From Bin55 sp965220235 (GTDB lineage Bacteria; Pseudomonadota; Gammaproteobacteria; Pseudomonadales; Azotimanducaceae): 64,000 nt of DNA. The stretch's first letter is position 1; every line of letters starts with the position of its first letter. Made by a program: the position numbers and the translations under genes. Location of the stretch: NCBI GenBank assembly GCA_965220235.1, contig OZ244815.1:3100001-3164000 (forward strand). Direction: 5' to 3'. This document shows positions 7,938 to 16,486 of this stretch, piece by piece. Under the pieces are notes generated by a model. It ran no database searches and was not told where the DNA came from. It saw only the letters and a program-made list of their open reading frames with translations.

Positions 7938-9446
7938 ATGGACGACTCTGATCAGAACCACTCGTCGATCAACGCGAGCGACACCTACGCCGCGCTTGAT
8001 CTAGGTTCAAACAGCTTTCACCTGCTCGTCGCACGCGACCACAATGGCTCGATTCAGGTACTAGACCGTCATCGAGAGATGACTCGACTAGCAGCAGGAC
8101 TTGAGTCCAGCGGCGCACTATCACAAGAATGTATTGACTTAGCTTTGGCGAGCCTTCGTCGTATCAGTCAACGGATTCGGTCACTTCCACACCATAACGT
8201 TCGCATCGTCGGTACCAATGCACTGCGTCAAGCATCGAATAGAGACGCATTCATAAGTCAAGCTGAGGCCATACTAGGCTGCGATATTGACGTTATCAGT
8301 GGCAGAGAAGAAGGCCGACTGATCTACGCGGCAGTCGCTCAGTCGATTGAGAGTCGCGCGGATTTGCGACTTGTTATTGACATTGGTGGAGGCAGCACCG
8401 AATTGATCGCTGGTCACCGATTCGAGCCCCACCTAAGCGAAAGTATCCAAATCGGCTGTATTTCGATGACCGAACGCTGGTTTAAGGAAGGAAAACTCAC
8501 TACTTCGCGTATGGCAAATGCCGTTCAGGACACGCAATTAGAACTTGAGGTCGTAGAGCATGGCTTTCGCACTCATGGTTGGGAACTTGCCGTCGGGACG
8601 AGTGGCACGATTCTTGCGGTTCAAAAGGCGATCGCGCAATTCAGTTCGGAAGGTATTACGAAACCAACATTGAAGGAACTTGCTCGGCGCCTAGTTTGCT
8701 TCGGTCACATTGACAACATCGACCCATCGTGGTGTTCAGTACGTCGAGCTCAGTCGCTACCCGGTGGCGTTGCCATGCTCCAAGGCATCTTCAAAACACT
8801 AAAGCTAGACACGCTGGAAGTGTCAACCGGCGCACTTAGAGAGGGGCTTCTACATGAACTAGTGGGGCGCTCACACGACGTCGATATACGCGAACGATCA
8901 GTTCGTGCTCTCGTCCCTCGTTTCCACATCGACCAGCAACACGCCACATTGGTCGCACGATCCGCGTTGGCAATGTTCGATCAACTTTTCCCAAATCTAA
9001 ACGACGAGTTCGAGGACGAACGGCAGTTGCTCCGCTGGGCAGCAATACTCCATGAAATAGGTATGGGAATCTCGCACAGCGCGTATCACAAGCACGGGGC
9101 GTATCTGCTCGAAAACTTGGATTTGCCAGGTTTCACGCTCACAGAACAATCGCAACTCGCGTGGCTCGTCCGAACCCATCGTCGTCGCCTTCAAACAGAA
9201 GAACCAATGCCTCACGGTAAGTCACTTATGCATCTTTGCGTGATTCTGCGATTAGCGGTTACGTTTCGACGCAATCGTTCGGATGCCAGACCTGTCGAAA
9301 CCAAATTCGGCAAGAAAGGTGACACCTATTCGATCGATATCGATAAGGATTGGTTGAACGCCCACCCTCTAACGAGGATGGACCTTGAGCAGGAATCGAA
9401 TGTACTGTCAGATGCGGGTATTGAACTCGAGCTCAAGGAAGTCTGA
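7938..9446 (+). CDS. ppx: exopolyphosphatase (Ppx/GppA family)
   Basis: A 502-residue Ppx/GppA phosphatase, which removes terminal phosphates from inorganic polyphosphate or hydrolyses pppGpp. The ASKHA-fold phosphate loops are visible as ALDLGSNSFHLLVA near residue 18 and VIDIGGGSTELIAG near residue 145; the catalytic Glu lies in ISGREEGRLIY, and AVGTSGTI follows. The C-terminal third holds an HD-like helical domain with LHEIGMGISHSAYHKH. The length matches E. coli Ppx (513 residues). It converges on ppk, with 16 bases between the stop codons, so the two genes of polyphosphate turnover are neighbours but not one operon. GppA-type activity cannot be excluded. Confidence 0.9.
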   Translation: MDDSDQNHSSINASDTYAALDLGSNSFHLLVARDHNGSIQVLDRHREMTRLAAGLESSGALSQECIDLALASLRRISQRIRSLPHHNVRIVGTNALRQASNRDAFISQAEAILGCDIDVISGREEGRLIYAAVAQSIESRADLRLVIDIGGGSTELIAGHRFEPHLSESIQIGCISMTERWFKEGKLTTSRMANAVQDTQLELEVVEHGFRTHGWELAVGTSGTILAVQKAIAQFSSEGITKPTLKELARRLVCFGHIDNIDPSWCSVRRAQSLPGGVAMLQGIFKTLKLDTLEVSTGALREGLLHELVGRSHDVDIRERSVRALVPRFHIDQQHATLVARSALAMFDQLFPNLNDEFEDERQLLRWAAILHEIGMGISHSAYHKHGAYLLENLDLPGFTLTEQSQLAWLVRTHRRRLQTEEPMPHGKSLMHLCVILRLAVTFRRNRSDARPVETKFGKKGDTYSIDIDKDWLNAHPLTRMDLEQESNVLSDAGIELELKEV

Positions 9447-9462
9447 GTCGAGGCTAACCGGA

Positions 9463-11559
9463 TCAGAGTTTCATTAATCGAAGTAACGTGTCTTGAGCGC
9501 TAACGCGTGTATCGTCTGGCGATTGGTCGGCCAAAACATATCTACCGTCAGTTTCCATAAGCCAAGCTTGCACGTTATCTTTCAAATACAGCTCTAAGCC
9601 ATCCCGCAGGATTGTTTGCGCGAGTTTCTTATCGATGATCGGGAACGCCAGTTCAACACGATTGAAGATATTCCTCGTCATCCAATCAGCACTCGACATG
9701 AAAATCTCTGGCTCGTCGTGGTTTTGGAAAAAGAAGATTCGCGTATGTTCCAAGAAGCGACCAACAATTGACCGTACTCGAATATTCTCGGATACACCAG
9801 GAATCCCCGGCCTTAAACAGCAGATTCCTCTAACGATCAGATCAATTTGCACACCCGCTTGTGACGCGCGATACAAGGCGCGAACCACACCTGGTTCCTC
9901 AAGCGAGTTCATCTTGGCGATTAGTCGACCTTCTCGACCATTGCGAACGTGTTCAATCTCGCGATTGATGAGCTCAACGAGCCGATCAAAAAATGCAAAC
10001 GGTGATTGGAACACGCGCTGAAGTGGATGAGGATGACCCTTCGAAGTTAATTGCTTGAACACCATCAACACGTCTTCCGTGATCTCGGGATTGCACGTTA
10101 GCAATCCACAATCGGTGTACTGGCGAGTCGTTCGCGGGTGGTAGTTCCCTGTACCAAGATGCGCATAACGTTTGAGTTCGTTATCCTCTCTTCGAATGAT
10201 CAACACCATCTTGGCATGGGTCTTGTAACCGACGAGCCCAAACACAACTTGCACCCCGGCTTCGGTCAAAGCCTGCGCAAGCTCAATGTTCTCTGCTTCG
10301 TCGAATCGGGCTCGCAATTCAATCGCGACCATGACCTCCTTACCTCGATTCGATGCGTCTATCAGTGCTTTTACGACCGGTGAATCTTGTCCGGTTCTGT
10401 AGAGTGTCTGACGAATAGAGATTACGTTAGGATCGATCGCTGCTTGCCGCAACAGATCAAGAACTGGCACAAACGACTGATACGGATGATGTAGGAGCAG
10501 ATCACCATCTCGAATCGCCTCAAACATATCCGTTGCTGCCTGAATCCGTTTGGGAACGCCCGGCGAGAAGGCTGGGAACTTCAGGTCTGCCACATCGACC
10601 AGATCTGGAACCTGATTCAATCGCATCAGATTTACGGGTCCCGAACACAGATAAACACCATGTTCTGCTAGATTGAACTGTCCTCGTAAGTAGTCCACGA
10701 CCTCGCTTGGACAGTCTTCAGCGATTTCCAATCGCACAGTCTCGCCAAAACGTCGCGTAGTTAGTTCACCTTCTACCGCCAGCAGTAAATCAGTCGCTTC
10801 TTCTTCATCGACGAGTAGGTCGCTGTCTCTTGTGAAACGGAACTGGTGACAACCTTTCACCCGCATACCAGCAAACAACTCATCGACGTGAGCGTGGATT
10901 ACGGAGGACAGGAGTACGAAATCAAACTCGTGACCCGAAATGTCGACTGGCAATTGAATGACCCGTGGTGACGCCCGAGGCGCTTGCACGACTGCGAGCT
11001 CCACATTTCGGCCAAATGCGTCCTTCCCTTCGAGCGAAACGATGAAGTTCAGACTCTTATTTGTCACCGGCGGAAACGGGTGTGCGGGGTCGAGACCGAT
11101 AGGATTCAAGATCGGCAACAACTCATCTCGAAAGTAACGTTGAACCCAGCTTTGCTGATCTGGCGTCCATTCATCTCGTTTCAGGAAGTAAATGTCGCGG
11201 TCGCGCAATGCCGGTATCAAGATCTCGTTAAGAATCTCGTACTGCTCATCAACGAGTTCGTGTGAGACTCTCGCAATTTGCTCGAGTTGCTCGTCTACGG
11301 ACAACCCATCTGGCCCGCGCCGAAATTGACCGTACTTACGTCTCTGCTGCAATCCCGCAACACGGATTTCGAAAAACTCGTCGAGATTTGAACTGGCGAT
11401 ACAAACAAAACGCAGTCGTTCGAGCAACGGGAACTTTTCGTTCCTAGCCTGCTGGATTACGCGCCGATTAAATTCGAGAAGCGAAAGTTCTCGATTGACG
11501 TAGTACTTCGGATAATTGAGGCTGCGCACGCCCGAAACATCCGATCGCGAGATATTCAT
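9463..11559 (-). CDS. ppk: polyphosphate kinase 1
   Basis: A 698-residue PPK1, which reversibly transfers the gamma-phosphate of ATP to a growing polyphosphate chain, usually at the membrane. The N-terminal helical domain shows REISLLEFN-like RELSLLEFNRRV and SNLDEFFEIRVAG. The phospholipase-D-like catalytic domains carry SIRQTLYRTG, KTHAKMVLIIRR with the phosphorylated His (His448), and LGTGNYHPRT. Length and motif order match the E. coli enzyme. It is convergent with ppx and divergent from cmoA, whose ATG lies only 12 bases from the ppk start, so their promoters overlap. Confidence 0.95.
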   Translation of the reverse strand: MNISRSDVSGVRSLNYPKYYVNRELSLLEFNRRVIQQARNEKFPLLERLRFVCIASSNLDEFFEIRVAGLQQRRKYGQFRRGPDGLSVDEQLEQIARVSHELVDEQYEILNEILIPALRDRDIYFLKRDEWTPDQQSWVQRYFRDELLPILNPIGLDPAHPFPPVTNKSLNFIVSLEGKDAFGRNVELAVVQAPRASPRVIQLPVDISGHEFDFVLLSSVIHAHVDELFAGMRVKGCHQFRFTRDSDLLVDEEEATDLLLAVEGELTTRRFGETVRLEIAEDCPSEVVDYLRGQFNLAEHGVYLCSGPVNLMRLNQVPDLVDVADLKFPAFSPGVPKRIQAATDMFEAIRDGDLLLHHPYQSFVPVLDLLRQAAIDPNVISIRQTLYRTGQDSPVVKALIDASNRGKEVMVAIELRARFDEAENIELAQALTEAGVQVVFGLVGYKTHAKMVLIIRREDNELKRYAHLGTGNYHPRTTRQYTDCGLLTCNPEITEDVLMVFKQLTSKGHPHPLQRVFQSPFAFFDRLVELINREIEHVRNGREGRLIAKMNSLEEPGVVRALYRASQAGVQIDLIVRGICCLRPGIPGVSENIRVRSIVGRFLEHTRIFFFQNHDEPEIFMSSADWMTRNIFNRVELAFPIIDKKLAQTILRDGLELYLKDNVQAWLMETDGRYVLADQSPDDTRVSAQDTLLRLMKL

Positions 11560-11571
11560 CCGGTTCTTATT

Positions 11572-12297
11572 ATGAATGAGGAAGCGTCCGGTTCGCTAGA
11601 TCATCTATATGCCGAAAAGCTGGCGAAAGTCCAAGATTTCTCGTTTGACAAGACTGTCACGCGGGTCTTCAACGACATGGTACGACGGTCCGTTCCAGGC
11701 TACGAGGCTATTGTCGAACTTATCGGGATCATCGCTGGTGCACACTGTCAGAGGCTGAACCGACCATTGCACTGCCTAGATTTAGGCTGTTCGCGCGGTA
11801 CCGTGACGCAGTGCCTTTTAGATCAGCTTCCTGATCCAGCAACTCGAATCGTAGCCATCGACAATTCCGCGACGATGGTTTCAGCGGCGCGAAAAGAGAT
11901 TACCGATTCGCGCGTTACCTTTGTCACCGAAGATATTCGCGAGAGCGAATTCAAGGACGTCGACTTTGTCGTGATGAACTTAGTGCTGCAATTCGTAGAT
12001 CCTGAAGAGAGGCTTGGTGTGTTAGAAAAGGTTCGTCGTGGTCTACGCGATGATGGGATGTTCATCTTGACCGAAAAGATTCAATCAGATTCCGACTTCG
12101 TCGACTATCACCATGCGTTTAAGCGCGCAAAAGGCTATTCTGAATTAGAAATCACGCAAAAACGGGATGCATTAGAGAGAGTCATGATCATCGATTCGCT
12201 CGAGACGCATCAAGACCGCCTCCGCGACGCTGGATTCACTGAAGTAACGGTCTGGTTTCAGTTACTTAATTGGGTATCACTTATCGCTCGTCCATGA
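11572..12297 (+). CDS. cmoA: carboxy-S-adenosyl-L-methionine synthase CmoA
   Basis: A 241-residue class I methyltransferase-fold enzyme that makes carboxy-S-adenosylmethionine from SAM and prephenate for uridine-34 modification in tRNA. It shows FDKTVTRVFNDMVRRSVPGY, the SAM loop LDLGCSRGTVTQ, IAIDNS-like VAIDNSATMV, and MNLVLQFVDPEERL, all conserved in CmoA. Its stop overlaps the ATG of cmoB (ATGA), the standard coupled arrangement, so both enzymes are made together. Confidence 0.95.
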   Translation: MNEEASGSLDHLYAEKLAKVQDFSFDKTVTRVFNDMVRRSVPGYEAIVELIGIIAGAHCQRLNRPLHCLDLGCSRGTVTQCLLDQLPDPATRIVAIDNSATMVSAARKEITDSRVTFVTEDIRESEFKDVDFVVMNLVLQFVDPEERLGVLEKVRRGLRDDGMFILTEKIQSDSDFVDYHHAFKRAKGYSELEITQKRDALERVMIIDSLETHQDRLRDAGFTEVTVWFQLLNWVSLIARP

Positions 12298-13214
12298 GAT
12301 TTCGCGAATGGCTCGAATCGACTTGGTGTGCTGCTGGATTCCCGATCAATGTATCAGAATTGATTCACGGCAAGCTGAGTAGTTGGTTCTCTACACTGGA
12401 TCGATTGCCAGAAATACAACCGATTGAAGCTCAATTTGGAGATTCGATAGAAATAGGCGCTACAGTCGACCTACCATCAGAGTTCGGCGACACGCTGAAT
12501 CACGCAATCGAAAGCCTCAAACCTTGGCGGAAAGGACCCCTTAACCTCTTTGGATATGGAATCGACGCGGAATGGCGTTCCAACTTGAAGTGGGACCGAT
12601 TTAGCGCAAGTGTTCCTTGGGACGCCAAAAGAGTTCTCGATATCGGATGTGGGAATGGTTATTTCGGATTTCGCGCTCTGCAAGCCGGAGCCACGTCTGT
12701 ACTTGGTCTAGACGGCTACCTGCTGTACGTCCTTCAAGCAGCAATAGTTAATTGGTTCGTACGCTCGAAAAATGTCGTTGTACCCTTACGTTTTGAAGGT
12801 GATTCCCTACGCGACGAATTCGACATCGTGCTTTCAATGGGCGTGATCTACCATCAACGGGATGCAGACGCACACCTTCGAGGTCTCTTTGAACGATGTC
12901 AGCCAGGTGGTCAGGTCGTGCTTGAATCGATTGTCGCCGATGAAGACTTCGTTCCAGCAGACCGTTACGCCGGCATGCGGAATGTGTACCTCATTCCTAG
13001 TGTCAGTACGCTTGAAACTAAACTACGTAACGTCGGATTTAGCGATCCCATGCTAATTGATGTTTCCGAAACCACAACCTACGAGCAACGCAAGACGCGA
13101 CTCATGCCCTACCAATCTTTAAGCGATGTTCTTGACCCATCCAATAGTTCGCTCACAATTGAGGGGTTACCCGCGCCGAAACGAGCGATCTTGATCGCGC
13201 AACGAACACTCTAG
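12294..13214 (+). CDS. cmoB: tRNA U34 carboxymethyltransferase CmoB
   Basis: A 306-residue methyltransferase that moves the carboxymethyl group of carboxy-SAM to 5-hydroxyuridine-34, giving cmo5U in tRNAs that read four-fold boxes. Visible landmarks: KWRKGPL-like PWRKGPLNLFG, DAEWRSNLKWDR, the nucleotide loop VLDIGCGNGYFGFR, GLDGYLLYVLQ, MGVIYHQRDADAHL, MRNVYLIPS and the C-terminal IEGLPAPKRAILIA. I take the ATG at 12294, which overlaps the cmoA stop, rather than a TTG 24 bases upstream inside cmoA. A small membrane-protein gene begins directly after its stop. Confidence 0.95.
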   Translation: MRFREWLESTWCAAGFPINVSELIHGKLSSWFSTLDRLPEIQPIEAQFGDSIEIGATVDLPSEFGDTLNHAIESLKPWRKGPLNLFGYGIDAEWRSNLKWDRFSASVPWDAKRVLDIGCGNGYFGFRALQAGATSVLGLDGYLLYVLQAAIVNWFVRSKNVVVPLRFEGDSLRDEFDIVLSMGVIYHQRDADAHLRGLFERCQPGGQVVLESIVADEDFVPADRYAGMRNVYLIPSVSTLETKLRNVGFSDPMLIDVSETTTYEQRKTRLMPYQSLSDVLDPSNSSLTIEGLPAPKRAILIAQRTL

Positions 13215-13583
13215 ATGCTAGGGATATTTCGCTTTCGCGGTAAGACAGGTCGGATACTCGCGATTTACCACAGTTTTTGCGACCATGACGAGCGCTCGCT
13301 CCATCCTATCCAAATCAGAGATGCAACAGGGATTGACCTAGTAACAGTTAAACGGACGTTAGATCAGACCAACGACCTTTTCATGAAATTACCCGGCCGC
13401 GGCGATGGTGTTACCCGATACGCTCTTCCTTCCTCGATATACGCAATGGACCCTGAGGAAGTTGAGGCACTTGTGCGCAAACACGCACGGCGTGAAAACT
13501 GGGTCTTCTGGACGATTTGGGCATCGATCATGGTATTGTTTGGCATATCGACCTTCTTTGCGTTCGGCTCGATGTTCCTTTAA
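13215..13583 (+). CDS. hypothetical protein, helix-turn-helix-like with C-terminal membrane anchor
   Basis: A 122-residue protein of no family I can name. Residues 15-75 are mainly helical and contain PIQIRDATGIDLVTVKRTLDQ, broken here as a possible winged helix (DATGIDLVTVKRTL as recognition region) followed by a basic turn and VTRYALP strand. A membrane helix spans about residues 95-120. The ATG follows the cmoB stop with no gap, so it is read as the third gene of the cmo operon. A membrane-tethered nucleic-acid-binding protein is possible but unproved. Confidence 0.6.
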   Translation: MLGIFRFRGKTGRILAIYHSFCDHDERSLHPIQIRDATGIDLVTVKRTLDQTNDLFMKLPGRGDGVTRYALPSSIYAMDPEEVEALVRKHARRENWVFWTIWASIMVLFGISTFFAFGSMFL

Positions 13584-13619
13584 GGGTCGACAGAAATCCT
13601 CTCACTATTGACTGCATAA

Positions 13620-14735
13620 ATGCCCGAATCCATACCTTCTGATTTAAGAGATCGTCGTATCCAAATCGAAGAGCTCTGTGCTGAGCTCACTGAAATACTT
13701 CGGGATGAGTCGCTTGAACAAAAAGAACGTCAAGCACAGATCACCGAGTTCGCGAAGAAATCGAATATTTATGGTCTCGCACAGCCGACGGAATTCGGCG
13801 GCTTGGAAGCGGGTCCGCTTGAGACGGTAGTCGTGCATGAGACCCTTGGAGCATTCAACTTATGCCATGTAGGCGGTCTGTTCGGTCCACAACCTGGTGT
13901 GCTTCAAGGCGTAGGCGAACCATTGAAGAGCGAATACCTTGCGCCAATGCTTGCTGGGGAAAAACGTGGAGCGTTTGCGTTCACCGAACCAGACGATGCG
14001 GAGCGCAAGACATGGGCGACAATCGACGGACAAATTCTCATCGTCAATGGTCAAAAATCCTACGTGACGGGAGGCGCATCCGCGGACTACATCAACGCGA
14101 TGGTTGAGATCGATGACGTTGGTCCTGCAATGGTCTTAATCGACATGGCGACGCCAGGTATCGAGATCGTGCAAACGTTCGGTTCAATCGATGGCAGTCA
14201 TCATGCGTCCATGCGTTTCACCGACGTGAAAGTGCCGAGATCACACGTGATCGGCGAACCTGGTCGCGGTATGCCCCGCGCCATGAATCAGATTGGCGAC
14301 ACGCGTCTTGTATTCGCCGCGCAAAGTGTTGGACTAATGCAATGGGTAATCCAGCGTACTACCGATCACGTACAAGCACCCCATCGTAGCGGCGAACCGC
14401 TTGGTAACAAGGAGGGAGTCCGCTTACGTTACGCGGATATGCGCATCAAAGCCTATGCGGCTCGCAGTATGTTGTATCGCACTGCGCGAATCGCAGAGTC
14501 TGGTGACAATGTCATCAACGAAGTCATCGCCTGTAAGGTGTTCTGCACCGAGACAATCGGCGAGATTGTCGACATGGCGATTCAGCTTCACGGCGGAATG
14601 GCACTGCAAAGTGGTCATCCGCTTGAGGAACTTTACCGTCGCGTCCGCGCTTGGCGTTTAGCCGAAGGCGCCAGCGACATTCTTCGATTGAACCTCGTTC
14701 GAGGAAAGCTAGACCTAGAAAAAGGGAGAATCTAG
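13620..14735 (+). CDS. acyl-CoA dehydrogenase family protein
   Basis: A 371-residue FAD-dependent acyl-CoA dehydrogenase-like protein. The middle domain shows AFAFTEPDDAER, VNGQKSYVTGGASAD and FTDVKVPRSHVIGEPGRG. The C-terminal helical domain has the QLHGGMALQSGHPLEELYR helix and RLAEGASDILRL, where the Glu of AEGAS lies where MCAD-type enzymes carry the catalytic base. It should oxidise an acyl-CoA to the 2,3-enoyl-CoA and pass electrons to ETF; the chain length or branching of the substrate is unknown. Its 3' end overlaps the 3' end of smrA by four bases in convergent orientation. Confidence 0.85.
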   Translation: MPESIPSDLRDRRIQIEELCAELTEILRDESLEQKERQAQITEFAKKSNIYGLAQPTEFGGLEAGPLETVVVHETLGAFNLCHVGGLFGPQPGVLQGVGEPLKSEYLAPMLAGEKRGAFAFTEPDDAERKTWATIDGQILIVNGQKSYVTGGASADYINAMVEIDDVGPAMVLIDMATPGIEIVQTFGSIDGSHHASMRFTDVKVPRSHVIGEPGRGMPRAMNQIGDTRLVFAAQSVGLMQWVIQRTTDHVQAPHRSGEPLGNKEGVRLRYADMRIKAYAARSMLYRTARIAESGDNVINEVIACKVFCTETIGEIVDMAIQLHGGMALQSGHPLEELYRRVRAWRLAEGASDILRLNLVRGKLDLEKGRI

Positions 14736-15313
14736 CCGCGCTTGCTCTGGATGCGCTCTCGCGTCGCTTCCTTCTCTCTTTCTGACTTGCGAAGCCAAAT
14801 GAGCGTCGCACCTGCGCCTCCTAGCCAAGTCGGCGCAGTACAGAACGCAAATACGTCCTCGTGTTCTTTAAGTACTTGTCCAACATAGCTCTTTAGTTGC
14901 GCGGGAGGGCGCGACCGAACCCCTTTGCCATGAATAATCTTCACGTTTCGGTGACCGTTCGCAATAGCTTCAGATAGAAACGACCAAATCAATACGTGCG
15001 CTTCATTGATCGATTTGTGATGGAGGTCGATCTCATCGCCAGACGTGTATTGACCTGCTTTCATATGATCGAGTACCGCGACTTGCGTACCGTCTCGACG
15101 CCACTGGAATTCGTGCTCCGGCATGACCAAGCTACTTTCATCGAGGAAATCTCGCAGGTAATTCGGCGATGGTTCGCTGATTGCGTGCTCTTGAGCAGCA
15201 AGCTGTTTTGGTGTGGGTTCTTTGGGACCAATTGGCCGATCAATTCGTGGCGTCGATTCCAGTTTGTCAACATCCGACATCTCGCGTTCAAATTCGCTCA
15301 AGTTCCCTTTCAA
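14732..15313 (-). CDS. smrA: Smr domain protein, SmrA-like endonuclease
   Basis: A 193-residue protein whose C-terminal half is a Smr domain: DEIDLHHKSINEAHVL (the DLH motif), then NGHRNVKIIHGKGVRS (the HGKG motif) and the ending GGAGATLIWLRKS. The N-terminal EFQWRRDGTQVAVLDHMKAG block is shared with E. coli SmrA (EFRREGLQHGVLDKLRSG), which separates it from SmrB, the ribosome-rescue nuclease. It probably nicks DNA or RNA in the cytosol; no exact role is known. The start is TTG, supported by GAGG eight bases upstream. A later in-frame ATG 33 bases downstream is an alternative. Confidence 0.85.
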   Translation of the reverse strand: MKGNLSEFEREMSDVDKLESTPRIDRPIGPKEPTPKQLAAQEHAISEPSPNYLRDFLDESSLVMPEHEFQWRRDGTQVAVLDHMKAGQYTSGDEIDLHHKSINEAHVLIWSFLSEAIANGHRNVKIIHGKGVRSRPPAQLKSYVGQVLKEHEDVFAFCTAPTWLGGAGATLIWLRKSEREKEATRERIQSKRG

Positions 15314-15334
15314 ATCGATTTGCCTCGCTTCTGA

Positions 15335-16111
15335 TTAGCCGAGTGGAATAGAGGGGTAGCGATCAGACCGCGTACCAGGAATCGGATGGTTATCACTGTC
15401 GTGATAGGTGAAAACCGCAGAGAACTTAACGGTATCGGATTCGTTGCGACCCGCTGCGTGAAACAAGCGACAATGGAAGAACAAGACGTCGCCTGCATTT
15501 AGTTCAACCTGTATTCGCCGATTGAGCAAACGTTGGTTTTCCTCGAGATCAGTACGTAAAAAGAGATCGCGGTCTAATCGACCTCGCTCAACTTCTTCGA
15601 GATGACTACCCGAAATTACGGAGAGTGCGCCGTTCTCGCGCGACTCATTCCCTAATGCGCACCATATAGATACGAGCTCAGCTCGATCAAACGACCAATA
15701 CCGAATGTCTTGGTGCCAGCTCGTTGAACTTGAATAACCGGGATGCTTGGTCATCACACAATTGTGATGGTTTTGGCTCAAGTACACGTCCTCGCGTCCC
15801 ATGACGGCTGCGAGTGTCTCCTTGATCGGTTGTGCGGTCGCCAAACTAGCAAATACCGAATCTCGAGCGAAAGCGTGGAGCAACCGTCGCGGCGTGTCCC
15901 CGCCGCTCGCATCAAGCGTTGCAGGCGCGCCCGGATAGCCGACCTCCGCCTCAAACTCGACGGGACCAATCAAAGGGTTAAGGGCTTTCTCAATTGCGGC
16001 GTTTAGACTCGCGACCACGGGTTGCGATATCAAACCTCTCCGCACAATATAGCCTTGCGACGCGAATAACGCCTGCTCAAACGAACTTATCTGCGGGTTG
16101 GTTCGGGACAT
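15335..16111 (-). CDS. phytanoyl-CoA dioxygenase (PhyH) family protein
   Basis: A 258-residue Fe(II)/2-oxoglutarate oxygenase of the PhyH family. The iron ligands are the His and Asp of SWHQDIRYW and the distal His of FHCRLFHAAGRNES; the Arg in the following strand is not clear. GALSVISGSHLEE and LNAGDVLFFH are family landmarks. It lies 21 bases upstream... on the transcript, smrA follows it, so the two probably share a messenger. The substrate is unknown. It is clearly different from the PhyH proteins at 1.0 and 48.3 kb. Confidence 0.85.
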   Translation of the reverse strand: MSRTNPQISSFEQALFASQGYIVRRGLISQPVVASLNAAIEKALNPLIGPVEFEAEVGYPGAPATLDASGGDTPRRLLHAFARDSVFASLATAQPIKETLAAVMGREDVYLSQNHHNCVMTKHPGYSSSTSWHQDIRYWSFDRAELVSIWCALGNESRENGALSVISGSHLEEVERGRLDRDLFLRTDLEENQRLLNRRIQVELNAGDVLFFHCRLFHAAGRNESDTVKFSAVFTYHDSDNHPIPGTRSDRYPSIPLG

Positions 16112-16486
16112 GATCGGAAGTTAGAACGATCAGAAACTCGCGGGAGTTTAACGATATTGAAATGAAATAGACAACAAGTGAGTGATACAGTGGTCTATAG
16201 AGAACACTCCTAGACCTTTTCTACTCGCTTTGAAACGCCTCAAATTCCAGTTTTCCCCCAATATAATTGAAAATCCAGTACGCGCTACGCATTTCGTATC
16301 AAAGAGCTTCGATCACTCGCGAACGCATATCCCACGCGCTGTCGTCCACGTATTCGAACTCGACAGCAATCTCTGAACCACACTATCCTCGCTCACTGCG
16401 TTCCATCGTTCGTACGTCGGCATAAGTAAGGAGTCGTATGCAGCGCTCCGCGAACCCAGACGGGCGCAGACGCCGCAACACCAAAT
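16112..16486. other. intergenic region before the RND efflux genes
   Basis: A 375-base stretch between divergent genes. It is A+T-richer than its neighbours and must hold promoters for the PhyH gene and for the efflux pair. Near its right end, at 16428-16440, lies a strong ribosome binding site and ATG (AAGGAG, four bases, ATG) in a frame different from the adaptor gene, discussed under findings. I see no RNA gene or clear operator. Confidence 0.5.
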
